Under the pieces are notes generated by a model. The model ran no database searches and had not been told where the DNA came from. It saw nothing but the letters and a program-made list of their open reading frames with translations. This document shows, in pieces, positions 1 through 8,225 of a stretch of DNA of 22,778 nt (position 1 is the first letter of the stretch; every line of letters begins with the position of its first letter). The position numbers were made by a program, and so were the translations under genes. This DNA is from Acidobacteriota bacterium (lineage in GTDB: Bacteria > Planctomycetota > Phycisphaerae > WQYP01 > JAJZKJ01). The DNA is taken from positions 1 to 22,778 of the forward strand of contig JAJZKJ010000001.1 of NCBI GenBank assembly GCA_021804195.1, given 5' to 3'.

Positions 1-491
1 TGGCGCTGGCTTGCGGCAGCCTGGGACTGCTTTCGGCCTCTCTCACCGCGCTGAGCGAAACATATTCCACGCGCCTCGCCCGGTTTCTGCTCCACTACGT
101 CACACTGCCGCTGGGCGGATTTCCTTCGCTGGTGCGGCTGGTTTCGGTGGTTTTGATTCATCTGGGCGCGATTCCGGTCACCATTGCGGTGTTTTTTCTG
201 GTTTATTGGATTCTGCCCAATATTCGTGTTCCGGTTCGTCAGGTGCTGGGCGCGGCCATCCTGGCCGGGCTGCTGTGGCAATTATCGCTTTACATTTACA
301 TTCTGCTTTTGCCGCACATGAATTTTCGCGGCTTATACGGCCCATTTGCCATGTCAGTGTCGCTGGTGTTGTGGGGTTATGTTTCGGCTTTAATTTTGCT
401 GGCCGGCATCGAATGGATTGTTCCATTTTCCGATGAGCCTCCGGGGCAAGAGACCGTGGCAGAAAAATCCCGGCCCATCGCGTCAACATAA
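1..491 (+). CDS. YihY/BrkB-family membrane protein, 3' part
   Basis: The reading frame is open from base 3 to the TAA at 489-491, so the gene begins before the window and only about 162 C-terminal residues are seen. The protein has alternating hydrophobic segments, including IPVTIAVFFLVYWILP, an ILAGLLWQLSLYIYILLLP segment, and a last helix around SLVLWGYVSALILLAGIEW. The pattern of a Y-G-P-F loop, then a helix with LxWxY and a terminal helix, resembles the end of YihY/BrkB inner-membrane proteins, formerly called ribonuclease BN. Their true role is unsettled. The C-terminal tail after the last helix is short and polar (residues PFSDEPPGQET onward). The family call rests on a C-terminal fragment only. 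Confidence 0.7.
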   Translation, partial: ALACGSLGLLSASLTALSETYSTRLARFLLHYVTLPLGGFPSLVRLVSVVLIHLGAIPVTIAVFFLVYWILPNIRVPVRQVLGAAILAGLLWQLSLYIYILLLPHMNFRGLYGPFAMSVSLVLWGYVSALILLAGIEWIVPFSDEPPGQETVAEKSRPIAST

Positions 492-560
492 AAATAGTTC
501 CAAATTGATAATCGGAACAACCCCTTTGGATTCAATTGTTTAAGCTGGATTTTGCGGGGC

Positions 561-608
561 ACACAATATATTGGGTTAAAAAGGATTGACAACCACAATC
601 AGTAGCGA
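561..608 (+). promoter_or_regulatory. Pair of NrdR-box-like operators upstream of nrdJ
   Basis: Positions 561-576 read ACACAATATATTGGGT, which matches the known NrdR box (acaCwAtATaTwGtgt) at 15 of 16 positions. A weaker copy, 593-608 (CCACAATCAGTAGCGA, about 10 of 16), starts exactly 32 bp later, about three helical turns. Paired boxes at this spacing are the established architecture for the ATP/dATP-sensing repressor NrdR. The boxes flank and overlap the -35/-10 region of nrdJ, so repression is the expected effect. nrdR itself is not in the window. Confidence 0.75.
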
Positions 609-614
609 TACTTT
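586..614 (+). promoter_or_regulatory. Probable nrdJ promoter
   Basis: An exact TTGACA -35 lies at 586-591. The -10 is either GATACT (607-612, 15-bp spacer) or TACTTT (609-614, 17-bp spacer), both imperfect. The element sits between and over the two NrdR-like boxes, about 70 bp before the nrdJ start. An AGGAG ribosome binding site follows at 670-674. Confidence 0.55.
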
Positions 615-680
615 GGGCATCGCCTCTATTTTTGGTTTAGCCAAGAAACCAGAGTTGAGGGTTGATTTCAGGAGTCCGTC

Positions 681-3632
681 ATGAACGAATCAGGTCCCAT
701 CGCCAGCACCGTTTCCCAGACTACCGCTGAGACCACAACTCCGGTTGCGACGGGCCGCAAACATCGCGGCTTGAGTTTCCAGCGTGTTTTCACCGACGCC
801 AAGGTCTCGCCGTATGACGAGGTGCGGTGGGAAAAACGCACGGCGCTGATTCAGAACGAAAAAGGTGAAACCATTTTCGAGCAGAAAGAGATGGATGTTC
901 CGGTGGACTGGTCGCAGACGGCGGCCAACATTGTGGCATCCAAGTACCTGCATGGCAAGGTGGGGGCGAGTTCGCGGGAATCGAGCGTGCGGCAACTGAT
1001 TGGCCGCGTAGTGGAAACCATGCGCGACTGGGGCCTGCGCGACGGTTATTTCCGGACCGAGGAGGATGCGCGCATTTTTCATGATGAACTGGCCCATCTG
1101 CTGCTGTGGCAAAAGGCCTCGTTCAATTCGCCGGTATGGTTTAACTGCGGGGTTGATCGCCTGGAGCCGGAATCGAATGCCGCCAACTGGTTTTGGGACC
1201 GCGAGGCCCAGCGCCCGGTATTTGCGGCCACCGGCTATCGCAAACCACAATGCTCGGCCTGCTTTATCAATTCCGTCAGCGATTCATTGGACAGCATTCT
1301 GACCCTGGCCAAAACCGAAGGCATGCTTTTCAAATGGGGATCGGGCACGGGAACCAATCTTTCGCCTTTGCGCAGCTCGCGGGAAACCCTGTCGGGCGGG
1401 GGCACCGCCAGCGGACCGCTCAGTTTCATGAAAGGCTTTGACGCCTTCGCGGGGGTGATTAAATCCGGAGGCAAGACTCGGCGCGCCGCCAAGATGGTCA
1501 TCCTCAATGTGGAACATCCGGATGTGGAAGATTTCATCTGGTGCAAGGCCAAAGAAGAGAAAAAAGCCTGGACTCTGGTCGAGGCCGGCTATGACCCGGC
1601 GCTCGACGGCGAAGCGTATGCCTCAATTTTCTTTCAGAACGCCAATAACAGCGTGCGGGTCAGCGATGAGTTCATGCAGGCAGTTGTGGCGGATGGCGCC
1701 TGGGACCTGAAGCGCGTGGCCGGGGCCCAGCGCGGCGAGCCGGTGCGCACCGTGTCGGCGCGCGAGCTGATGCGCCAGATTGCCGAAGCCGCCTGGCAAT
1801 GCGGCGATCCCGGAATGCAGTACGACACCACCATTAACCAATGGCATACCTGCAAGGCCACGGGCCGCATCAACGCCTCGAATCCCTGCTCGGAATACAT
1901 GTTTCTGGATGATTCCGCCTGCAACTTGGCCTCGATCAACCTGCTGCGGTTCACCTCCAGCTCAGGCTTTGATATCGCCGCATTCCGGCAGGCGGTGGAT
2001 ATTCTGATCACGGCCCAGGAAATCATCGTGGATAACGCCAGCTATCCGACCGAGGCGATTACGCGTAATTCGCACGATTACCGTCCGCTGGGACTGGGCT
2101 ATGCCAATCTGGGGGCCATGCTCATGGCCAATGGACTGCCATACGACAGCGACCTCGGACGCGATTACGGCGGCTGCGTGACGGCGATCATGTGCGGAGA
2201 AGCCTATGCCCAGTCGGCCCGCATCGCCGAAGCCCTGACCAGCGATGGCATGGCCGGCAGTTTCCGCGGCTACAAGGCCAACCGGGAATCCATGCTGGAC
2301 GTGATGCGGATGCATCGCGCCGCGGTCAACAATATTCAGCCGCAAAATGTTCCCGACGCGCTCTATGCGGGAGCGAAAGAGGCCTGGGATACGGCCCTGG
2401 AACTGGGCATGCGCTGGGGTTATCGCAATTCCCAAGTCACCGTGCTGGCGCCCACGGGAACCATCGGTTTCATGATGGACTGCGACACGACGGGAATTGA
2501 ACCCGACCTGGCGCTGGTGAAGCATAAACGCCTGGTGGGCGGCGGCGTGATCAAGATCGTAAATCAGAGCGTGGATAAGGCGCTGATCCGGCTCGGGTAT
2601 TCGGCCCAGCAAACCCATGACATTGTGGCTTACGTGGACGCCACGGGAACCATCGAGGGCGCGCCGCATATCAAAGCCGAGCATTTGCCGGTTTTCGACT
2701 GTTCCTTCAAGCCGGCCAATGGCACCCGCAGCATTCATTACAACGGGCATCTGCGGATGATGGCCGCCTGCCAGCCGTTTTTGTCGGGCGCCATTTCCAA
2801 AACCGTCAATCTGCCGGAAGCGGCCACGGTGGATGACGTCATGCAAGCCTTGATCGAAGGCTGGAAACTGGGATTGAAAGCGGTCGCGGTTTACCGTGAC
2901 GGCAGCAAAAAAGCGCAGCCGCTTTCGGCATCGAAAAAAGCCGGGGAAAGCAAAGTCCAAGCCAGCGCCGGCGACAGCCTGGAAGTGCCGCAATCGGTGC
3001 CCGCTTCGCGGCCGTACCGGCGGCGGCTGCCCGACGAGCGCCAGTCCATAACCCACAAATTCAAGATTGGCGGCCACGAAGGCTATATCACGGTGGGCAT
3101 GTACGAAGATGGCCAGCCGGGCGAAATTTTCGTGACCATGGCCAAGGAAGGCTCGACGATCAGCGGCTTAATGGATAGCTTCGCCACCGCGATCTCCATT
3201 TCGCTGCAGCATGGAGTGCCGCTGAAGCTATTGGTGGACAAATTTTCCCATACCCGTTTTGAGCCCAGCGGGTGGTCGGGCAGTCCCGAGATCGGCTATG
3301 CCAAATCCATCATGGATTACCTGTTCCGCTGGCTGGGGCTGAAATTTCTGGGTTCCCAGCCCGCGCCGCAAGCGAGCGTTGGGGATTGGCATGGCGAGCG
3401 CGGGGAACAGAAAGAGGAACTTGAGACCGCGGGGCAACTGCCATTGATAGAAAGCGGACCGGGTTCGGCCAAGATCGCGGCCCAGGCCGAAGCCGCGCCG
3501 CGCGCGGCCCAAACCGTACCGGTGGTCACCACCAGCGATGCCCCGGCCTGCCATAATTGCGGCAGCATCATGATGCCCAACGGCGCCTGCTACAAGTGTA
3601 TTAACTGCGGAGAGACCAGCGGCTGCAGCTAG
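681..3632 (+). CDS. nrdJ: Adenosylcobalamin-dependent (class II) ribonucleotide reductase
   Basis: This enzyme reduces ribonucleotides to deoxyribonucleotides in the cytoplasm, using a B12-derived radical and needing no separate radical subunit. The 983-residue protein carries the N-P-C-S-E motif at about residues 401-405, where N401, C403 (thiyl radical) and E405 match the catalytic N-x-C-x-E of the superfamily. C194 in CSACFINS and C414 in DSACNLASIN are the expected redox pair. APTGTIGFM follows in the barrel. A TSCPD-type domain lies at about 790-900, and a cysteine-rich tail (C957-x2-C960 then CYKCINCG and a final CS) is the reductant-exchange region. There is no intein or frameshift. 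The ATG at 681 has AGGAG six bases upstream. The gene is monocistronic here, facing trmFO. NrdR control is suggested by the upstream boxes. Confidence 0.97.
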   Translation: MNESGPIASTVSQTTAETTTPVATGRKHRGLSFQRVFTDAKVSPYDEVRWEKRTALIQNEKGETIFEQKEMDVPVDWSQTAANIVASKYLHGKVGASSRESSVRQLIGRVVETMRDWGLRDGYFRTEEDARIFHDELAHLLLWQKASFNSPVWFNCGVDRLEPESNAANWFWDREAQRPVFAATGYRKPQCSACFINSVSDSLDSILTLAKTEGMLFKWGSGTGTNLSPLRSSRETLSGGGTASGPLSFMKGFDAFAGVIKSGGKTRRAAKMVILNVEHPDVEDFIWCKAKEEKKAWTLVEAGYDPALDGEAYASIFFQNANNSVRVSDEFMQAVVADGAWDLKRVAGAQRGEPVRTVSARELMRQIAEAAWQCGDPGMQYDTTINQWHTCKATGRINASNPCSEYMFLDDSACNLASINLLRFTSSSGFDIAAFRQAVDILITAQEIIVDNASYPTEAITRNSHDYRPLGLGYANLGAMLMANGLPYDSDLGRDYGGCVTAIMCGEAYAQSARIAEALTSDGMAGSFRGYKANRESMLDVMRMHRAAVNNIQPQNVPDALYAGAKEAWDTALELGMRWGYRNSQVTVLAPTGTIGFMMDCDTTGIEPDLALVKHKRLVGGGVIKIVNQSVDKALIRLGYSAQQTHDIVAYVDATGTIEGAPHIKAEHLPVFDCSFKPANGTRSIHYNGHLRMMAACQPFLSGAISKTVNLPEAATVDDVMQALIEGWKLGLKAVAVYRDGSKKAQPLSASKKAGESKVQASAGDSLEVPQSVPASRPYRRRLPDERQSITHKFKIGGHEGYITVGMYEDGQPGEIFVTMAKEGSTISGLMDSFATAISISLQHGVPLKLLVDKFSHTRFEPSGWSGSPEIGYAKSIMDYLFRWLGLKFLGSQPAPQASVGDWHGERGEQKEELETAGQLPLIESGPGSAKIAAQAEAAPRAAQTVPVVTTSDAPACHNCGSIMMPNGACYKCINCGETSGCS

Positions 3633-3639
3633 GTAATGG

Positions 3640-3658
3640 GCGAAGGAATCAGCTTCGC
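3640..3658 (+). terminator. Weak hairpin between convergent nrdJ and trmFO
   Basis: GCGAAG (3640-3645) pairs with CTTCGC (3653-3658) across a 7-base loop in the 49-bp gap between the two stop codons. No clean T-run follows, so it is at best a weak or Rho-assisted terminator. Confidence 0.3.
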
Positions 3659-3681
3659 ATAGCTTCGTTGTTCTCAGCCGC

Positions 3682-5034
3682 TCAGGCGTCGCTCGCGCCG
3701 TGACAAATGATCTCCCACCATGCGGCCATGGCCCGCATGGCTGATTCGCAGATGGCCTGGTGGCGCAGGGCGCGGTCGCGCACCGGCGGATCAAGCGGCG
3801 GCAGCAGGTCAAAGGTGATATTGGCTGGGGCGTAATCTTCCGGCCGGGATTTTTGCATATAGTTGATAAGCGAGCCCAGCGCCGTCGCCCGCGGCGGAGG
3901 CGCCGGAGGAAGTTCCCATGCGGCCCGCGCCGCATGCACGCCGGCGAGAAATCCGGTGGCGATGGCTTCCACATAACCTTCCGTCCCGCAAAGCTGTCCG
4001 GCAATCCAGAGGTTCGGATGCCGGCGCAACGCCAGAGTGTCATCGAGCAGCGCCGGGGCGTTGAGATAAGTGTTGCGGTGTACCTGCCCGAAGCGCAAAA
4101 AAACGGCGTGTTCCAAGGCGGGAATCAGGCGCAGCACGCGGGCCTGTTCGGCGAAACGCAGGTGATTCTGAAAACCGACCAGATTCCAGGCCCCGGCTCT
4201 GGCGTCCTCGCGCCGTAATTGCACCACGGCATAAGGCAACTGGCCGGTGCGTGGGTCGCGCAGCCCGACGGGTTTCATGGGTCCATAGCGCAGGGTTTCC
4301 GGACCGCGCCGGGCCAGTTCCTCCAAAGGAAGACAGGCTTCGAAGTATTGCGCCGGCTCGAAATCGTGGAGCGGGTAAGATTCCGCGCCAAGCAATGCCT
4401 GGTGAAACACTTGGTACTGCCCGCGATCGAGCGGGCAATTCAGATAATCCTCACCGCCTTTGCCATGCCGCGAGGCCCGCCAGGCCCGCGAATAGTCTAT
4501 GGAATCGTCCTCGACCACCGGACTGATGGCGTCATAAAAATAGAGCCGTTGGCTTCCCGTCAGCCGCGCCAGATCTTCTGCCAGTGCCGAACTGGTCAGC
4601 GGCCCCGTGGCCACGATCGCGAGCCCATCGCGGGGTATTTGCCGCACTTCATCGCGCACGAGTTCGATATTCGAATGCTGGCGCAGACGGCTTTCGATGG
4701 CTGCCGAAAAACGCTGGCGATCCACTGTGAGCGCCTGGCCCCCGGGAATCGCCGTTTCGGCGGCGCAGTCGAGCAGCAGCGAACCGGCCTGCCGCAGTTC
4801 CTGTTTCAGCAGCCAGGGAGCGGAATGGGGCGCTTCGCTTTTCAGGGAATTCGAGCAGACCAACTCTCCCAGGGCCGAGGTGCGATGCGCGGGCGTGGAG
4901 GCATGCGGCCGCATTTCGAGCAAGCGCACCCGCAGCCCCCGGCGTGCCGCCTGCCAAGCCGCTTCCGGCCCCGCCAGACCGCCGCCGATGATTTGAATTA
5001 AGGGTTGAGAGCCGGCTGGGGGAACGAGTGGCAT
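3682..5034 (-). CDS. trmFO: Methylenetetrahydrofolate-tRNA-(uracil-54 C5)-methyltransferase
   Basis: TrmFO makes m5U54 in the T-loop of tRNA, using methylenetetrahydrofolate as carbon donor and FADH2 as reductant. The chosen start (ATG 5034) gives 450 residues beginning with a short lead into IQIIGGGLAGPEAA, the FAD-binding Rossmann motif that normally begins the family. ELVCSNSLKSE follows, then VVEDDSIDYSRAW, DYLNCPLDRGQY (conserved cysteine), PMKPVGLRDPRTG, and near the C-terminus GQLCGTEGYVEAIATGFLAG. These are TrmFO signatures and separate it from GidA/MnmG. An in-frame ATG at 5091 would put a terminator-like hairpin inside the coding region, so it is less likely. There is no Shine-Dalgarno at 5034. 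The gene follows htrA in the same direction. Confidence 0.93.
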   Translation of the reverse strand: MPLVPPAGSQPLIQIIGGGLAGPEAAWQAARRGLRVRLLEMRPHASTPAHRTSALGELVCSNSLKSEAPHSAPWLLKQELRQAGSLLLDCAAETAIPGGQALTVDRQRFSAAIESRLRQHSNIELVRDEVRQIPRDGLAIVATGPLTSSALAEDLARLTGSQRLYFYDAISPVVEDDSIDYSRAWRASRHGKGGEDYLNCPLDRGQYQVFHQALLGAESYPLHDFEPAQYFEACLPLEELARRGPETLRYGPMKPVGLRDPRTGQLPYAVVQLRREDARAGAWNLVGFQNHLRFAEQARVLRLIPALEHAVFLRFGQVHRNTYLNAPALLDDTLALRRHPNLWIAGQLCGTEGYVEAIATGFLAGVHAARAAWELPPAPPPRATALGSLINYMQKSRPEDYAPANITFDLLPPLDPPVRDRALRHQAICESAMRAMAAWWEIICHGASDA

Positions 5035-5039
5035 GAGGG

Positions 5040-5083
5040 TAATAAAGAAAATTCCCGCCCCGACGGCCGCCGGGGCGGGAATT
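5040..5083 (-). terminator. Rho-independent terminator after htrA
   Basis: On the minus strand a 12-bp perfect stem (AATTCCCGCCCC at 5072-5083 read in reverse complement, pairing with 5050-5061; a 13th G-C pair closes the loop at 5062/5071) is followed by the U-rich run TTTCTTTATTA. It lies 24 bases past the htrA stop and ends about six bases before the trmFO ATG. It may end htrA transcription or attenuate readthrough into trmFO. Confidence 0.8.
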
Positions 5084-5106
5084 GCGGGCATCCGGATGCC
5101 AACAGT

Positions 5107-6621
5107 TCAGGGGTGATTCATGCGAACCACGATGAAGGCGCTGCCGCCATTGAGATAAACCAGCAGCAATACCGATTTTCCCGCCGGGGCCTGGGACAGC
5201 AGTGTTTGGAGCTGCCGCGCGCTCGTTACCGGCTGGCGGTTCACTTCCTGAATCACCATGCCGCGGCGCAGTTCGGCATTATATGCCGGGCTGCCGGGCA
5301 CCACCGATTCAATAATGGCCCCATGAATATTGTTGGGAATATTCAATTGATCGCGGATCTGCTGGGTCAGGGTTTCAAACTGAATGCCCAGGCGAACGCC
5401 GGAAGTTTTGATTTCACCGGTTTTCGAGGGCTTGCGCGCGGGTTGATGGAACTGGCCCACGGTGGCATGCAGCATTATGGGTTTGCCATTGCGCATGATG
5501 CCAATGGGAACCCGGGTTCCCGGCCGGGTCAGTTGCACTAACACCTGCAACTGCCCCATGGAATGGATGGGATGGTGATTATAGCTAACGATCACATCCC
5601 CTTCCTCCAGACCGGCTTTGGCGCCGGGATCATGGGGGATCACGCTGCTGATCAAAACTCCGCTGGCATTGGCTGGAAGCCCAAAGAAGCGAGTCTTGGA
5701 AGGAGTCAACGCATTCAGACCCACGCCAAGAAAACCATGTTCAACATGCCCGAAACGGATGATTTGGTCCGTAATCGGGCGGGCCAGATCGCTGGGTATG
5801 GCGTAGCCCACGCCGGCAAAGGCGCCGGAGGGGGTCAAAATAGCGGCATCAATGCCGATAACATCTCCATGCGCATCCACCAGCGGCCCGCCGCTGTTGC
5901 CAGGGTTAATCGGCGTATCGGTTTGTATCATATCCGAAGCCGCGCGATGACTTTCCAAATAACTCCGCCGGTGCAGGCCGCTGATAATGCCATGCGTCAC
6001 GGTAAAATTCAGCATAAAGGGATTGCCGAAGGCCAACACGGCTTCTCCCACCCGCAGTTTGCGGGAGTCGCCCCAGGGTACGCTGGGCAGATTTTGGGCA
6101 TTGATTTTTACCACGGCCAAGTCGGTGAGCGCGTCGCTTCCCAACACCTTGCCCCGGTATTTCACATGATTGTGCATGGTGACTTCGACATAGGTTGCAT
6201 TGGCCACCACGTGCCGGTTGGTCACAATATAGCCCTCGGGCGAGATGATGAAGCCCGAGCCGATGCCTTGATCAAATTGAGGCTGACGGGGCTGGCCGAA
6301 GAACTGAAAAAATTGTCCAAATGGGGAGTTCTGCTGAAACTCTTTGTGCGCTGGGGCTTTGGCGGTGACCGCGATATTGACCACGGCCGGCATGATGCGG
6401 CTCACAATCGCTTCCCGCGCCTGATTCAAAGCCAACAGCGGCGCAATGGCCTGCCCCCGCAGCGGCTTGAGGTTGGAAAGCTTATAGTGAACCGGGGCCG
6501 GATGGCCGTGTTGGGCGGTGCGATAGAGCGCCAGAGAGCCGGCCAGCACCGCGGTGACCAGAGTTAGAACCAGGCCTTTGTGTGCCTTGGCGCCATTCCA
6601 GATGGAACCTGAATTTGCCAT
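5107..6621 (-). CDS. Periplasmic serine endoprotease, HtrA/DegP family
   Basis: This protein degrades or chaperones misfolded envelope proteins. It has 504 residues from ATG 6621, which has AAGGAG five bases upstream; a GTG two codons earlier overlaps that site and is rejected. One hydrophobic segment at about residues 16-32 (a signal anchor) is followed by a trypsin-like domain with the catalytic triad H137 (TNRHVV), D167 (LTDLAVVKI) and S243 (NPGNSGGPL). Two PDZ domains follow, at about 280-370 and 395-490 (GFLGVGLNAL, then GVRLGIQFETL). A Q/F-rich linker (residues 96-118) sits in the position of the LA loop. The gene is transcribed away from infC and ends in a strong terminator. It is orthodox in every visible way. 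Confidence 0.94.
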   Translation of the reverse strand: MANSGSIWNGAKAHKGLVLTLVTAVLAGSLALYRTAQHGHPAPVHYKLSNLKPLRGQAIAPLLALNQAREAIVSRIMPAVVNIAVTAKAPAHKEFQQNSPFGQFFQFFGQPRQPQFDQGIGSGFIISPEGYIVTNRHVVANATYVEVTMHNHVKYRGKVLGSDALTDLAVVKINAQNLPSVPWGDSRKLRVGEAVLAFGNPFMLNFTVTHGIISGLHRRSYLESHRAASDMIQTDTPINPGNSGGPLVDAHGDVIGIDAAILTPSGAFAGVGYAIPSDLARPITDQIIRFGHVEHGFLGVGLNALTPSKTRFFGLPANASGVLISSVIPHDPGAKAGLEEGDVIVSYNHHPIHSMGQLQVLVQLTRPGTRVPIGIMRNGKPIMLHATVGQFHQPARKPSKTGEIKTSGVRLGIQFETLTQQIRDQLNIPNNIHGAIIESVVPGSPAYNAELRRGMVIQEVNRQPVTSARQLQTLLSQAPAGKSVLLLVYLNGGSAFIVVRMNHP

Positions 6622-6768
6622 TGCCACTCCTTAATGAGATTCGTCCCGTGGGTATGCTCTAAATTAGACGCACGCCAGGGTTATTTCGTAGTCAGGAAAA
6701 TTTTTCATCTTCCATTGTAAGGCTTTCCGCGGCAACCACGGCGTGGATGCCACAGCGGATTGCCATGT

Positions 6769-6789
6769 TATACTTGAACGGCGGTCAAG
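6769..6789 (+). promoter_or_regulatory. Candidate -10 and small leader hairpin of the infC operon
   Basis: TATACT at 6769-6774 is a 5-of-6 match to a -10 element, but the -35 position (about 6746-6751) is poor. CTTGA (6773-6777) can pair with TCAAG (6785-6789). The region lies in the 223-bp divergent gap between htrA and infC, which otherwise shows no gene. The htrA promoter must also be here but no convincing boxes stand out for it. Confidence 0.35.
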
Positions 6790-6844
6790 AGTCTATTTGC
6801 GCCCGCGAGGCGCAAGGCTTGTCTGGCCGCGACAGGAGGATTTT

Positions 6845-7432
6845 ATCGCCGACTATCGTCCGCGCCGGATGCCTGAACCGCGAACCCGGATTAATGAGCG
6901 CATTCGCGCCCGGGAAATTCGCGTGATTGATGACGAAGGTAAGCAACTGGGTATTATGCCGCCGCAGGAAGCGCTGGCCGTGGCGCGCCAGCGCCAGTTG
7001 GATCTGGTTGAGGTTTCGCCCACCGCGCAGCCTCCGGTTTGCCGCATCATGGATTACGGCAAATACCAGTACCAGATGGAAAAGAAGGCGCGCGAGGCGC
7101 GCAAGCATCAGAAAAACATCGTCATCAAGGAAATCAAGTTCTTTCCCAATTGTGACGATCACGATTACGAGTTTAAGAAAAACAATATTGTGCGTTTTCT
7201 GGGCGAGGGCGACAAAGTCAAAGCCATGGTTCGCTTCCGCGGCCGGGAAATTACGCACAAGGAAATCGGGTTCGCGCTGATTAACCGCCTGCTGGCGGAT
7301 GTGGACGCGGCCGCACAGGTCGAATTCCGTCCGCGCATGGAGGGCAATACCCTGACCGCCATTCTGGCCCCCAAAAAAGCCGCGCCCGCTTCGAGAACAG
7401 GACCCAAGCATGCCGAAACTCAAAACGCATAA
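6845..7432 (+). CDS. infC: Translation initiation factor IF-3 (ATC start)
   Basis: IF-3 binds the 30S subunit, keeps subunits apart and proofreads the start codon and initiator tRNA. From ATC 6845 the product is 195 residues. The N-domain (about 15-85) has [15 protein letters not shown], a Q-L-G-I-M motif and LDLVEVSP. The linker has [12 protein letters not shown]. The C-domain has [25 protein letters not shown] and [12 protein letters not shown]. No ATG in the frame has a ribosome site. ATC 6845 has a perfect AGGAGG (6834-6839) five bases upstream, and ADYRPRR then gives a normal N-terminus. Rare AUU/AUC/AUA starts on infC are the known basis of IF-3 autoregulation. Alternatives are ATG 6869 (no ribosome site) or the long upstream extension from 6743, which is unlike the family. 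Confidence 0.95.
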   Translation: MADYRPRRMPEPRTRINERIRAREIRVIDDEGKQLGIMPPQEALAVARQRQLDLVEVSPTAQPPVCRIMDYGKYQYQMEKKAREARKHQKNIVIKEIKFFPNCDDHDYEFKKNNIVRFLGEGDKVKAMVRFRGREITHKEIGFALINRLLADVDAAAQVEFRPRMEGNTLTAILAPKKAAPASRTGPKHAETQNA

Positions 7433-7607
7433 GGGCGCGGCCAAGCGCTTTCGCAAAACCGGCAGCGGCAAAATTGTCCGCGGCCATGCCTTTGCCCGCC
7501 ATATTCTGACCACCAAAACCACCAAGCGCAAACGCAAACTGGATGCGGATACCCTCATCAGCCCGGCCGATCAACGCCGGGTGGCCCGCATGATCCCATA
7601 CGAATAA
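7410..7607 (+). CDS. rpmI: 50S ribosomal protein L35
   Basis: L35 is a small basic protein of the large ribosomal subunit. The 65-residue product reads [20 protein letters not shown] at its start and has [14 protein letters not shown] in the middle, the standard L35 pattern. Its first 23 bases overlap the end of infC in a different frame, which suggests translational coupling to IF-3. AGGA lies about nine bases upstream, inside infC. Confidence 0.97.
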   Translation: MPKLKTHKGAAKRFRKTGSGKIVRGHAFARHILTTKTTKRKRKLDADTLISPADQRRVARMIPYE

Positions 7608-7775
7608 GGTAAAATGGAGAAGAGCCAGGCGGGAAGCTTGGCTTCAGGGCCCTTGGCTTTATGGCCAGGGAGAGCTCACACCGGCGGTTTGGCCGCCGGC
7701 GAGACCTGAGTCCAGGCTCAATCGTGCCTGGCCGGGAAATGAAATGCGCCGCTTTCAAGCGGACGGGAGAAAACG
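7608..7775 (+). promoter_or_regulatory. Structured rpmI-rplT intercistronic leader
   Basis: This 168-base gap has no gene but four stem-loops in series. They are CCCT-GGC/GCC-AGGG with one bulge (7650-7670), CCGGCGG/CCGCCGG (7681-7699), CCAGGC/GCCTGG (7712-7731), and CCGCT/AGCGG (7749-7762), the last ending two bases before the rplT ribosome site GGGAG (7765-7769). L20 is a known translational autoregulator of this operon in other bacteria, so a protein-binding leader is plausible. That role is inference here. Confidence 0.5.
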
Positions 7776-8147
7776 ATGCCTCGAGTCAAACGCGGCAGCC
7801 ATCGCCGACAGCGCCGCAAAAAGTATTTAGATCTCACCTCCGGCTTTTTCCTCACCAAGAGCAAGCTCTACCGTTCAGCCAAAGAGGCCAGCGAGCGCGC
7901 CTTGAAGTTCGCTTACCGCGGCCGCAAGGAACGCAAACGCCAGTTCCGCTCACTGTGGATCTCCCGCATCAATGCCGGAGCGCGCGCCCACCAGCTCACC
8001 TATGGGCAGTTCATGCATGGCCTCAAGCTGGCCGGGGTGGAACTGGACCGCAAAATTCTGGCCGACATAGCGGTCGAGGATGCATCGGGATTTGCGGCCC
8101 TGGCCAGCCAGGCCCGCGCCGCGCTGGCGCGCACGCCCGCAGCCTGA
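7776..8147 (+). CDS. rplT: 50S ribosomal protein L20
   Basis: L20 is an early-binding 23S rRNA assembly protein and, in characterised bacteria, the repressor of the infC-rpmI-rplT operon. The 123-residue product begins [16 protein letters not shown] and contains the conserved [28 protein letters not shown] and [18 protein letters not shown] segments. The C-terminal RNA-binding half is complete, followed by a short Ala-rich tail. GGGAG sits six bases before the ATG. The gene is followed by a gap of about 100 bases and then pheS. Confidence 0.97.
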   Translation: MPRVKRGSHRRQRRKKYLDLTSGFFLTKSKLYRSAKEASERALKFAYRGRKERKRQFRSLWISRINAGARAHQLTYGQFMHGLKLAGVELDRKILADIAVEDASGFAALASQARAALARTPAA

Positions 8148-8225
8148 AGCCCCGGGGCCGTCGCGGCGCTTGACTCACCCACGATTCCCTATCACGCCCA
8201 TAGGGCGCGCTAGGGAGGCGCTTAT

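Noticed and set aside
1962..3077. 371-codon - frame opposite nrdJ
   Set aside because: It is antisense to an unmistakable coding gene; long antisense frames are common at high GC.
681..3632. Intein or insertion in nrdJ because of its 983-residue length
   Set aside because: The extra length is the TSCPD domain and Cys-rich tail usual for this class; no splice-junction residues or homing endonuclease motifs are seen.
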